This document shows positions 1 to 5,257 of a stretch of 5,257 nt of DNA, one piece after another. A program made the translations under genes and the position numbers. Source of the DNA: Bacteroidales bacterium. GTDB lineage: Bacteria; Bacteroidota; Bacteroidia; Bacteroidales; NBLH01. The notes beneath the pieces were generated by a model. It was not told where the DNA came from, did no database searches, and saw nothing but the letters and a program-made list of their open reading frames with translations. The stretch's first letter is position 1; the number at the start of each line of letters is the position of its first letter. The DNA is taken from NCBI GenBank assembly GCA_026988445.1, contig JALSLF010000017.1:1-5257 (forward strand), read 5' to 3'.

Positions 1-451
1 TACCTAAATCAATAAATTTACCAATGATATTTCCACGCTTTCCAAAATTAAAACGAATATAAAACTCTAAATTTAAGTTATTGTATTTCAGCTTTTCTTT
101 ATCGTGCAAAATATCATTCGGAATTTGTTTTCCTGCATACTGTTTTATAGAATATTGCGCATTTGCATAACTAAAACCGGTACCCAAAGCAAACCATTCG
201 CTCAATTTACGCTTGTATCGCCAGCCAATGGTAAAAATTCCCGACTGACCGGTATTTGTTTCTATTTCCGCATCATCGTTCATGGGTATGATAAACAAAT
301 AATTCAAATAAAGTTGATGAAAATTTTTATAATTAGGCCCGCTCGAAGGCATCTGAAAATCAAGTTTCCGAACATCTTCATGCAACAAAACCGTTTGCGA
401 AAAAACAGTTAAGGGAAAAAATATTATTAAAATTAAAAAGATATTTTTCAT
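1..451 (-). CDS. Putative outer-membrane beta-barrel protein (3' end outside window)
   Basis: This is an exported protein of unknown specific function, probably a small outer-membrane beta-barrel. The reading frame opens with ATG at 451 and stays open to the left edge, giving 150 complete residues and no stop, so the C-terminus is missing. Residues 1-19 (MKNIFLILIIFFPLTVFSQ) form a typical Bacteroidota signal peptide with likely cleavage near S18-Q19. The mature part has alternating hydrophobic and aromatic stretches separated by polar turns, at about 44-56, 71-79, 86-101 and 125-137, as expected for barrel strands. The GPNYKNF segment at 38-44 resembles the start of other Bacteroidota OMP_b-brl-type proteins as I recall them. 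It follows the S8 peptidase gene in the same direction, but 318 bp of repeat-bearing spacer makes a shared transcript uncertain. No exact TAnnTTTG promoter was found just upstream. A PorT-like role cannot be claimed from this fragment. Confidence 0.75.
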   Translation of the reverse strand, partial: MKNIFLILIIFFPLTVFSQTVLLHEDVRKLDFQMPSSGPNYKNFHQLYLNYLFIIPMNDDAEIETNTGQSGIFTIGWRYKRKLSEWFALGTGFSYANAQYSIKQYAGKQIPNDILHDKEKLKYNNLNLEFYIRFNFGKRGNIIGKFIDLG

Positions 452-562
452 AGTTATACACACTAAGTTATTATAAATTAACAATAATCCCGAAAGTCAT
501 ACAAACAGTAAGCCGCTACCATTCAACAGTTCACAGATAGCCAAACAAATTATTCATTACTT

Positions 563-661
563 AATATTCAAATACTCAATAAGCAATACTTAATAAACAA
601 TATTTAATAAACAATATTTAATAAGCAATATTCAATAAACAATATTTAAATAAGCAATCTG
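563..661. repeat. 14-base tandem repeat array, AATAARCAATAYTY
   Basis: Five consecutive 14-base units are directly visible at 578-591, 592-605, 606-619, 620-633 and 634-647. They differ only by A/G at base 6 and T/C at bases 12 and 14. A sixth unit, with one inserted A and a cut end, follows at 648-660. A degenerate 15-base unit (AATATTCAAATACTC) precedes at 563-577. Two units (592-605 and 606-619) are identical and 634-647 repeats them exactly, which suggests recent slippage or duplication. The array sits 126 bp upstream of the barrel-protein start. A role in expression is possible but not shown. Confidence 0.9.
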
Positions 662-723
662 CCAGTGGTCGGACAAGTTATTCAATCTACCAATAGTCAG
701 ACAAATATTAAACATCTGCTTTT

Positions 724-755
724 CAACCATTTAACCATTCAGCCATTTAACCATT
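724..755. repeat. Two 16-base repeats, CARCCATTTAACCATT
   Basis: Two adjacent copies, at 724-739 and 740-755, differ at one base (A/G at position 3). A decayed continuation (CAACTCCTCAACTA) runs on to the stop codon of the S8 peptidase gene. Each unit has an internal half-repeat (AACCATT, with a spacer). The sequence is unlike the 14-base array about 60 bp away, so the spacer has collected two independent tandem repeats. These bases would be the first part of the peptidase 3' untranslated region. Confidence 0.85.
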
Positions 756-769
756 CAACTCCTCAACTA

Positions 770-2356
770 CTACTCTGTCCCCTTTTTATAAACATTAGTA
801 AATCCTTTAAAATGTACCGTTACACTTCCGTTTTCGGGTATTTCGGTCAAATCTAACAGTACCGCATCTTTCTGATAAACATCAATTAACCAATAGGATT
901 GAATTATTCCGTTTTCATCTTTAATATTATAATACAAATAATTATTCATTTTCCCATTTTTACGAACAATCAGCTTTTTATCTACCCGGACAATCAATTT
1001 ATTATCTTCCTGAACAAAATCAAAAGTGGGATCCAAATGTAAAAGTTCTGTTGCAGTAAAAAAACTTGCTTGGGGAACACCATATCCGTGCGCATAGTCG
1101 AAATACGGATACAAATCGCCGGATTGTTCAATTAAATCAAAAAGCTGCATATTGGTTAAAAAAGGACGACTTTGCCATGCACAAGCAATAAACCCGGTAA
1201 CCAGAGGTGTTGCAAATGAGGTACCTTTTACTTTTTGCAATTTATTTTTACCGGCAGCAATTACAGTCCCTATTGCAACCACATTAGGTTTTCTTTGATA
1301 ATTTGCATTTGGACCGAAAGAACTAAAACTTGCATGAAAATCCGTATAAGGATTTATTGCGCCAACACTCATTACACTATCCGCATCGGCAGGAGTAGCC
1401 AGTATTTTCCAATCCAAATCACCATCGTTACCCATGGCATTTACCACAATCATACCTTTTCCTGCTGCCATATTTGCAGCCTTTGCAACAAGACTTGTAT
1501 GCCCATCCATTTGAAAAGTATAATAGCGGTGATAAGTATAAGCCAATGAACTACTGATAATATCTGCTCCGTTTTTATCTGCCCATTCCATAGCTGCCAG
1601 CCAATTTTCCTCTTCCGAAAAAGGTTCGGTACTTACCTCGGTGCGTGCTAATAAAAATTGTGCATCGGGTGCCAAGCCCATATTTTGTCCGTGGGTTTTT
1701 CCGGCAATACAAGATAAAACCATAGTGCCGTGCTCATTGTGCGAATAAACTTCTTCTTTTTTCCGTGCAAAATCATAAGTTTTTAGTATTTGCTTATTTT
1801 TAAACAAATGAGAAAACACAGGGCTTTTATCCACATTCGGAAAACCCGCATCAAAAACAGCTATTTTTATACCCTTACCACTAAAACCGGCTTGCCAAAA
1901 ACTGTCCGCTTGCATGCGTCCGGTTTGTAAATTCAGCAAATCTTTTTCGCTACGCGTGATCAGTGTATCATATCTGTTTCGCATCAAAATTGCCTTAGTA
2001 GCAATCGGCTGAATTTTTCTCACAAAACTTAAAGTCTGTAAATCCTTAATTTGCTTCTCATTGGCAGCCACCGACACCGCATTAAACCAACGCGATTGCA
2101 CATTTACCGATTCTACAAGCTCCGATACCTTATATATATAATCCTGATTAAGCGGAAAATCCGTACTGTCATATAAATCCACACCCGATTTTATACGTCT
2201 TTCAATGGCTTTAGCATCAAAATATTCAAAAGGGTGAAAAGTACTGCCGTTTTTATCTTTAAAAAATACCCAATAATGAGCGGTTTGAGCATTTAGCTTA
2301 AAAAATAGAAATAAAAATATGAGTACAATGAATATTTTATGATATTTTTTTTGCAT
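770..2356 (-). CDS. Secreted S8 (subtilisin-like) serine peptidase
   Basis: A 528-residue exported endopeptidase of the subtilase family, acting in the periplasm, outer membrane or outside the cell. I start it at ATG 2356. The frame can be extended eight codons upstream to a TTG at 2380, but the ATG start gives a clean signal peptide (1-24, ending KLNAQ). An N-terminal region follows (about 25-150, with YWVFFKDKNG, FEYFDAKAIERR and QSRWFNA) that is probably a propeptide-like domain. The catalytic domain spans about 160-435. All catalytic residues are visible: Asp169 in IAVFDAGF, His209 in NEHGTMV, oxyanion Asn310 in NAMGNDGD and Ser380 in GTSFATPLVTG. The last ~85 residues form a strand-rich domain of unknown role (NKLIVRVDKKLIVRKNGKMN to the end). 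They do not look like a type IX secretion sorting domain. The gene lies 88 bp after the PafA-like gene on the same strand and ends with TAG. The family is certain; the substrate is unknown. Confidence 0.93.
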   Translation of the reverse strand: MQKKYHKIFIVLIFLFLFFKLNAQTAHYWVFFKDKNGSTFHPFEYFDAKAIERRIKSGVDLYDSTDFPLNQDYIYKVSELVESVNVQSRWFNAVSVAANEKQIKDLQTLSFVRKIQPIATKAILMRNRYDTLITRSEKDLLNLQTGRMQADSFWQAGFSGKGIKIAVFDAGFPNVDKSPVFSHLFKNKQILKTYDFARKKEEVYSHNEHGTMVLSCIAGKTHGQNMGLAPDAQFLLARTEVSTEPFSEEENWLAAMEWADKNGADIISSSLAYTYHRYYTFQMDGHTSLVAKAANMAAGKGMIVVNAMGNDGDLDWKILATPADADSVMSVGAINPYTDFHASFSSFGPNANYQRKPNVVAIGTVIAAGKNKLQKVKGTSFATPLVTGFIACAWQSRPFLTNMQLFDLIEQSGDLYPYFDYAHGYGVPQASFFTATELLHLDPTFDFVQEDNKLIVRVDKKLIVRKNGKMNNYLYYNIKDENGIIQSYWLIDVYQKDAVLLDLTEIPENGSVTVHFKGFTNVYKKGTE

Positions 2357-2417
2357 TTTCACGTTTATTTTAAAACGCAATTTACATTTTTAAATATTTT
2401 AAAACAAATTTTAAATG

Positions 2418-2440
2418 GGATTAAGTATTCCCTTAAATCC
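2418..2440 (-). terminator. Weak hairpin after the PafA-like gene, possible terminator
   Basis: On the minus strand, five bases past the TAG stop of the PafA-like gene, GGATTTAAG can pair with CTTAATCC. This gives eight base pairs, a single bulged base and a six-base loop. The following sequence is T-rich but interrupted (CATTTAAAATTTGTTTT). The stem has only three G-C pairs, so termination would be partial at best, and transcription may continue into the peptidase gene. Confidence 0.35.
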
Positions 2441-2444
2441 GCAA

Positions 2445-4091
2445 CTATTTTACAATCAACTCTTCAATAGCCACACCCGTTGCTCCCGAAGGATAGGCAA
2501 TACCCAAAATTCGCGAAAGACTCACTGCCACATCGCTCATGTGTACCGGACGCACAATTTTTTGTGCCGGAATATTCCATCCGTACCAAATTAAAGGCAC
2601 ATGAGCGTCATAACGGTAAGGCGAACTTTGTTTATAATATGTTGCATCGTAGCCGTTCCCCGTTTCTAACCAGCCCGGCAACAAACTAATCAAAACATCG
2701 CCCGAGCGTTTAGGGTGATAAGTATTTTGAAATTTTCTCAACGCACCCGAACTAAAATTCGTAGTCTGCAGCACAGATGCCGTTGATGCATTAGCAACTC
2801 CTGTAAACTCAGTTAAAAAATCAGCGGTTTTCTGTTGAATTTCCGATAAAGATATTTTTGATATATCGATACGCAAGCGGTTTAAATACACTTGGCGGTT
2901 ATAATAGGCTTTCACCCAATTTTTTCTCCCATAAACTGCTTTCAAATAACTTTCCAAAACCGATATAGAACGGTCTGAATTAAATTCGCCCACAGGCATA
3001 CCCAGCTCCTTATAGTAATTTTGATTATCAGCACAGCCTCTGTCCGATGTTAAAACAATCAAAAAATCACCTTTCCCCACAAAATCTTCCAAAAAATGTA
3101 TTAAATGAGCCAAGTCTGCATCCAAACGCAAATAAACATCTTCCAATTCAATGGAGCGCACCCCAAACAGTTCGTTAATATATGCCGGTGTTGAAAAACC
3201 GATATTCAACACATCGGTATATTTATCTTTTCCAAGCCGCTCATTCACAATAGCCGCTATTGCAAAATCTTTTGTATAAGTATTTCCGTAAGGCGTATAT
3301 TTTATAATAGCCTTTCCGTATTCTTTTGATAATTCCTTTAAATCATGCGGAAAAACAGTTTTACCATCGCCAAAACCGTATTCATAAGCATTCCGGTCTG
3401 CCAAACTTTCTTTATATAGATTAATTGGCAACAAAGTTTTCCATTTGCGCGAAAGATAAACATCAATAATTTGTTTCTCATTAAACCGCTTTACCCATTC
3501 TTTCAACGAGTCTGTGTAAAACACACTACTCGTCCAATAAGCCGTTTCATCATCAAACCAATACACCTCATCCGCCAAATGTCCGGACATTAAAATACCC
3601 GCATAATCCTTTAAAGCAACACCAATTACCTTCGATTGTTTAAACGAAGCAATTTTCAATTCATCGCTATAAGTAGAGCCAAACAAATAATGTGGCGAAT
3701 ATTTATGATTGTCAAAATGCGGTAATGAATTAGGCAAAGCATTATCTTCTACACAATATATCTTTTTTTCTTTCAGGCGGTTATACCATACATTTGAAAC
3801 AATCCCGTGCCCCGAAGGCGTAGTCCCCGTTGCAAGCGTAGCATAGCCCGGTGCCGATTCGGTAATCAAGTAATCATACTCCGCATTTTCGCAAAAGCTG
3901 CCCCCTCTTATCAACTTTTTAAATCCTTCCTCCTTAAATTTGTTCATATAGCGTTGCAACAATTCATAACGCATCTGTTCAACCACAATATTTACAATAA
4001 GTTTCGGCTTCTTATGCGCGACAAGCGTTTGTGCAGGTAAATTAAGCCCGAAAAACAGTAAAAAAAACAATCCCTGAAAATATTTTCTCAT
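2445..4091 (-). CDS. PafA-like alkaline phosphatase superfamily protein, metal site degenerate
   Basis: A 548-residue exported protein of the alkaline phosphatase / nucleotide pyrophosphatase superfamily, closest in pattern to the Bacteroidota phosphatase PafA. Residues 1-21 form a signal peptide (cut near PAQ|T). Family landmarks run in order: PKLIVNIVVEQMR (29-41), the nucleophile loop TESAPGYATLATG (77-89) with HGIVSNVWY (95-103), ALKDYAGILMSGH (159-171), LPINLY (221-226), SIELEDVYLRLDADLAHL (313-330), LTSDRG (347-352), RSGDVLI (462-468) and YRYDAHVPLIWYGW (492-505). Length is close to PafA. Compared with PafA as I remember it, zinc ligand Asp38 is Glu38, nucleophile Thr79 is Ser79, Asp305 and His309 are replaced (Pro302, Asn306), His353 is Arg351, His486 is Gln488 and the phosphate-contacting Arg164 is Tyr163. 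Asp350, Asn100 and Lys161 remain. I infer it is not a normal zinc phosphatase. It heads the leftward gene group; a candidate promoter lies inside the inverted repeat upstream. Confidence 0.88.
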   Translation of the reverse strand: MRKYFQGLFFLLFFGLNLPAQTLVAHKKPKLIVNIVVEQMRYELLQRYMNKFKEEGFKKLIRGGSFCENAEYDYLITESAPGYATLATGTTPSGHGIVSNVWYNRLKEKKIYCVEDNALPNSLPHFDNHKYSPHYLFGSTYSDELKIASFKQSKVIGVALKDYAGILMSGHLADEVYWFDDETAYWTSSVFYTDSLKEWVKRFNEKQIIDVYLSRKWKTLLPINLYKESLADRNAYEYGFGDGKTVFPHDLKELSKEYGKAIIKYTPYGNTYTKDFAIAAIVNERLGKDKYTDVLNIGFSTPAYINELFGVRSIELEDVYLRLDADLAHLIHFLEDFVGKGDFLIVLTSDRGCADNQNYYKELGMPVGEFNSDRSISVLESYLKAVYGRKNWVKAYYNRQVYLNRLRIDISKISLSEIQQKTADFLTEFTGVANASTASVLQTTNFSSGALRKFQNTYHPKRSGDVLISLLPGWLETGNGYDATYYKQSSPYRYDAHVPLIWYGWNIPAQKIVRPVHMSDVAVSLSRILGIAYPSGATGVAIEELIVK

Positions 4092-4191
4092 ATATCTGTA
4101 TTTATTTGATATTGCACCCTATATAGGTTTTAATCATTTTTATTTGGGTGGCTACGGGCTTTCCGCTTGTAGTCCCGATAGTAAAAAATAA

Positions 4192-4224
4192 CAAAACTAT
4201 AAAATTTAAAGGAGCTCATTTCAA
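4192..4224 (-). promoter_or_regulatory. Candidate promoter for the PafA-like gene, inside the left arm
   Basis: On the minus strand TAGTTTTG (4199 to 4192) matches the Bacteroidota -7 consensus TAnnTTTG exactly. A TTG (4224-4222) lies 22 bases upstream, within the usual range for the -33 element. Transcription would start near 4185 and give an untranslated leader of about 95 bases containing the GC-rich arm end. The motif is short and the region AT-rich, so a chance match is possible. Confidence 0.45.
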
Positions 4225-4239
4225 TCGCTCTTTTAATTT

Positions 4240-4247
4240 TAGTTTTG
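4240..4247 (+). promoter_or_regulatory. Mirror -7 motif in the right arm, facing transketolase
   Basis: TAGTTTTG on the plus strand matches TAnnTTTG exactly and is the mirror counterpart of the left-arm motif. No clear TTG sits at the expected distance upstream (TTTC at 4219-4222 is the nearest, 17 bases away). If active it would give transketolase a second, distal start about 180 bases before its ATG. It may only be a by-product of arm symmetry. Confidence 0.3.
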
Positions 4248-4375
4248 TATATTTTTCACCATCGGGAGCTACCGCTGCAATCCCTGCCACAAGCAAGGGC
4301 ATCGCTTAAAAACAAAGCAAAGCCAAAAATAACGAACATTTTTTTCAAAACAGCCGGTAAAGATAAACGAATTTA

Positions 4376-4406
4376 TTTTTATATTCTTTCAATACCATTA
4401 ACTTTG
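4376..4406 (+). promoter_or_regulatory. Promoter of the transketolase gene
   Basis: TAACTTTG (4399-4406) is an exact TAnnTTTG -7 element. TTTT (4376-4379), one base off the TTTG -33 element, lies 19 bases upstream, the usual spacing. The predicted transcription start is near 4412-4414, leaving a leader of about 15 bases that is almost all A and T and has no Shine-Dalgarno sequence, as is common in this phylum. Confidence 0.65.
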
Positions 4407-4427
4407 CAGCAAAATATCAAAAAAATT

Positions 4428-5257
4428 ATGGCAACAATACAAGAATTAGAAAAAATTGCTTCGCAAGTACGCCGCGACATACTGCGTATGGTAAATCATT
4501 CCGCCTCAGGGCATCCGGGCGGCTCACTCGGCTGTGCCGATATTATGACCGCCTTATATTTTGAAATTTTAGAGCACAAACCCGATCATTTCGACATGAA
4601 CGGGCACAATCAAGACCTGTTTTTTCTTTCAAACGGTCATATAGCACCGGTTTGGTACAGTGTTTTGGCTCGTACCGGTTATTTTGATACTAAAGAGTTA
4701 GGCACCTTGCGACAAATTGGCACTCGTCTGCAAGGACATCCCGCAACCGAAGAAGGTTTACCCGGCATTCGCATAGCATCCGGCTCACTTGGGCAAGGAT
4801 TATCTGTTGCAGCCGGTGCAGCCCTATCAAAAAAAATGAATAAAGACCCAAAACTTGTGTACTCCTTACACGGCGATGGCGAATTAGATGAAGGTCAAAT
4901 TTGGGAAGCAGCTATGTTTGCAGCCCACCACAAAATTGACAATTTAATTTCTATGGTCGATTACAATCAAAAACAAATAGACGGACCCACTGATAAAGTA
5001 ATGAATTTGGGTAATCTAAAAGCAAAATGGGAAGCTTTCGGCTGGGAAGTGCTTCAAGCCGATGGAAACAACATGCAAGAAGTGGTGGAAATATTAAAAC
5101 AAGCCAAAACAAAAACAGGAAAAGGCAAACCCGTAATGATACTTATGAAAACCGAAATGGGAATGGGCGTAGATTTTATGATGGGCACCCACAAATGGCA
5201 TGGAGTAGCCCCCAACGATGAACAATTAGAAAACGCACTCAATCAATTAGAAGAAAC
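4428..5257 (+). CDS. Transketolase, N-terminal (ThDP-binding) subunit, nearly complete
   Basis: This cytoplasmic enzyme subunit binds thiamine diphosphate and, with a separate C-terminal subunit, moves two-carbon ketol units between sugar phosphates in the non-oxidative pentose phosphate pathway. The frame opens at ATG 4428 and stays open to the right edge with 276 complete codons. Stand-alone N-terminal subunits are usually about 270-285 residues, so only a few residues should be missing. Visible motifs are SGHPGGSLGCADIM (27-40), the FFLSNGH segment (65-71), RIASGSLGQGLSVAAG (115-130), and the ThDP/metal motif GDGELDEGQIWEA (149-161) closing with DYNQKQIDG (178-186). THKWHGVAPNDEQ (254-266) is the family's usual near-terminal block. 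A single-chain transketolase would continue for several hundred more residues, but this block is where split subunits end. The C-terminal subunit gene is expected directly downstream. The gene is transcribed away from the envelope group. Confidence 0.95.
   Translation, partial: MATIQELEKIASQVRRDILRMVNHSASGHPGGSLGCADIMTALYFEILEHKPDHFDMNGHNQDLFFLSNGHIAPVWYSVLARTGYFDTKELGTLRQIGTRLQGHPATEEGLPGIRIASGSLGQGLSVAAGAALSKKMNKDPKLVYSLHGDGELDEGQIWEAAMFAAHHKIDNLISMVDYNQKQIDGPTDKVMNLGNLKAKWEAFGWEVLQADGNNMQEVVEILKQAKTKTGKGKPVMILMKTEMGMGVDFMMGTHKWHGVAPNDEQLENALNQLEE

Larger units (their letters stand above)
452..769. other. Intergenic spacer with short repeats, no gene
   Basis: This 318-bp AT-rich spacer lies between the S8 peptidase stop and the barrel-protein start, both on the minus strand. 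It holds a 14-base tandem array, a pair of 16-base repeats and a looser pair of GTCRGACAA segments at 668-676 and 696-704. I see no credible coding sequence, no RNA gene and no strong hairpin with a T-run that would end the peptidase transcript. The short plus-strand reading frame that crosses into the peptidase gene from 665 is made of repeat sequence plus antisense peptidase sequence, and I do not regard it as a gene. Confidence 0.7.
4148..4290. repeat. ~143-bp imperfect inverted repeat, 64-68-base arms
   Basis: The left arm (4148-4215), read on the minus strand, aligns with the right arm (4227-4290) read on the plus strand. Both run in the order GCTC-(C/T)TTTAA-TTTT-AGTTTTGT, then TATTTTTxACxATCGGGA, CTAC, a GC-rich block and GCCAC. 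By eye the arms agree at roughly four bases in five with a few one- or two-base gaps. The loop is 11 bases (TCATTTCAATC, 4216-4226). Each arm ends in a GC-rich block framed by GGGA and a C-run, which could form its own small hairpin. The GC-rich core (GGGACTACAAGCGGAAAG on the minus strand) resembles an intergenic repeat I recall from other Bacteroidota genomes, but that is memory only. No target-site duplication was seen at the edges. Confidence 0.85.
4092..4427. other. Divergent intergenic region with inverted repeat and promoters
   Basis: This 336-bp region separates the leftward PafA-like gene from the rightward transketolase gene, so it must hold the start signals for both. It contains a long imperfect inverted repeat (4148-4290), outward-facing TAnnTTTG motifs in each repeat arm, and a good promoter just before transketolase. 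No reading frame of useful length or RNA gene was seen. The stretch 4291-4370 (AAGCAAGGGC onward) has no recognisable element beyond a chance-level minus-strand TATTTTTG at 4324-4331. Confidence 0.7.

Noticed and set aside
104..412. Plus-strand reading frame of 102 codons
   Set aside because: It is antisense to the barrel-protein gene, whose signal peptide and strand pattern are convincing. The plus-strand product has no recognisable features.
563..661. Possible CRISPR array
   Set aside because: The units are 14 bases, directly adjacent and without unique spacers, so this is a simple tandem repeat.
665..856. Plus-strand reading frame of 63 codons across the repeat spacer
   Set aside because: Its composition is explained by the 16-base repeats and by antisense of the peptidase C-terminus. 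It has no promoter and no family resemblance.
2354..2380. Longer S8 peptidase start at TTG 2380
   Set aside because: The extension adds eight residues (starting from TTG, not ATG) ahead of a complete, well-formed signal peptide beginning at ATG 2356. The ATG start is the simpler choice.
4148..4290. Inverted repeat as an insertion-sequence remnant with transposase
   Set aside because: There is no transposase reading frame between the arms (11-base loop) and no visible target-site duplication. A small non-coding repeat element remains possible.
4324..4331. Minus-strand TATTTTTG matching TAnnTTTG
   Set aside because: No supporting -33 element was sought out with success, it is far from the PafA-like start, and such matches are expected by chance in this AT-rich spacer.
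5027..5242. Short frames on both strands inside the transketolase gene
   Set aside because: They overlap a clearly conserved transketolase coding sequence in other frames.

Overview
The window looks like a chromosomal piece of a Bacteroidota bacterium. The DNA is AT-rich, the genes have A-rich leaders without Shine-Dalgarno sequences, and at least one start is preceded by the Bacteroidota -7 promoter motif TAnnTTTG. The protein families also fit: a PafA-like phosphatase, a long secreted S8 peptidase with an N-terminal YWVFFKDKNG block, a small outer-membrane barrel, and a transketolase split into two subunits. The class within the phylum cannot be fixed from this sequence.

Layout: three genes read leftward from about 4.1 kb. 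They are a PafA/alkaline-phosphatase-fold exported protein (2445-4091), an exported subtilisin-like (S8) peptidase (770-2356), and the N-terminal 150 residues of a putative outer-membrane beta-barrel protein that runs off the left edge (1-451). All three begin with a signal peptide, so the leftward block is an envelope/secretion group. An 88-bp gap with a possible weak terminator separates the first two. A 318-bp spacer with two kinds of short tandem repeat separates the last two. On the right, reading the other way, is the N-terminal (thiamine diphosphate-binding) subunit of transketolase (4428 to the right edge), a cytoplasmic pentose-phosphate enzyme. Its C-terminal subunit is expected just outside the window.

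Two things stand out. First, the PafA-like protein keeps the fold landmarks of the family but appears to have lost most of the zinc ligands, including all three of one zinc site, so it is probably a pseudo-phosphatase or has a changed activity. Second, the divergent 336-bp spacer between phosphatase and transketolase holds a ~143-bp imperfect inverted repeat. Its two arms (about 64-68 bases, 11-base loop) each carry an outward-facing TAGTTTTG, so the repeat may provide, or sit on, paired divergent promoters. Nothing in the window resembles a CRISPR array, a transposase gene, an RNA gene or a defence system.
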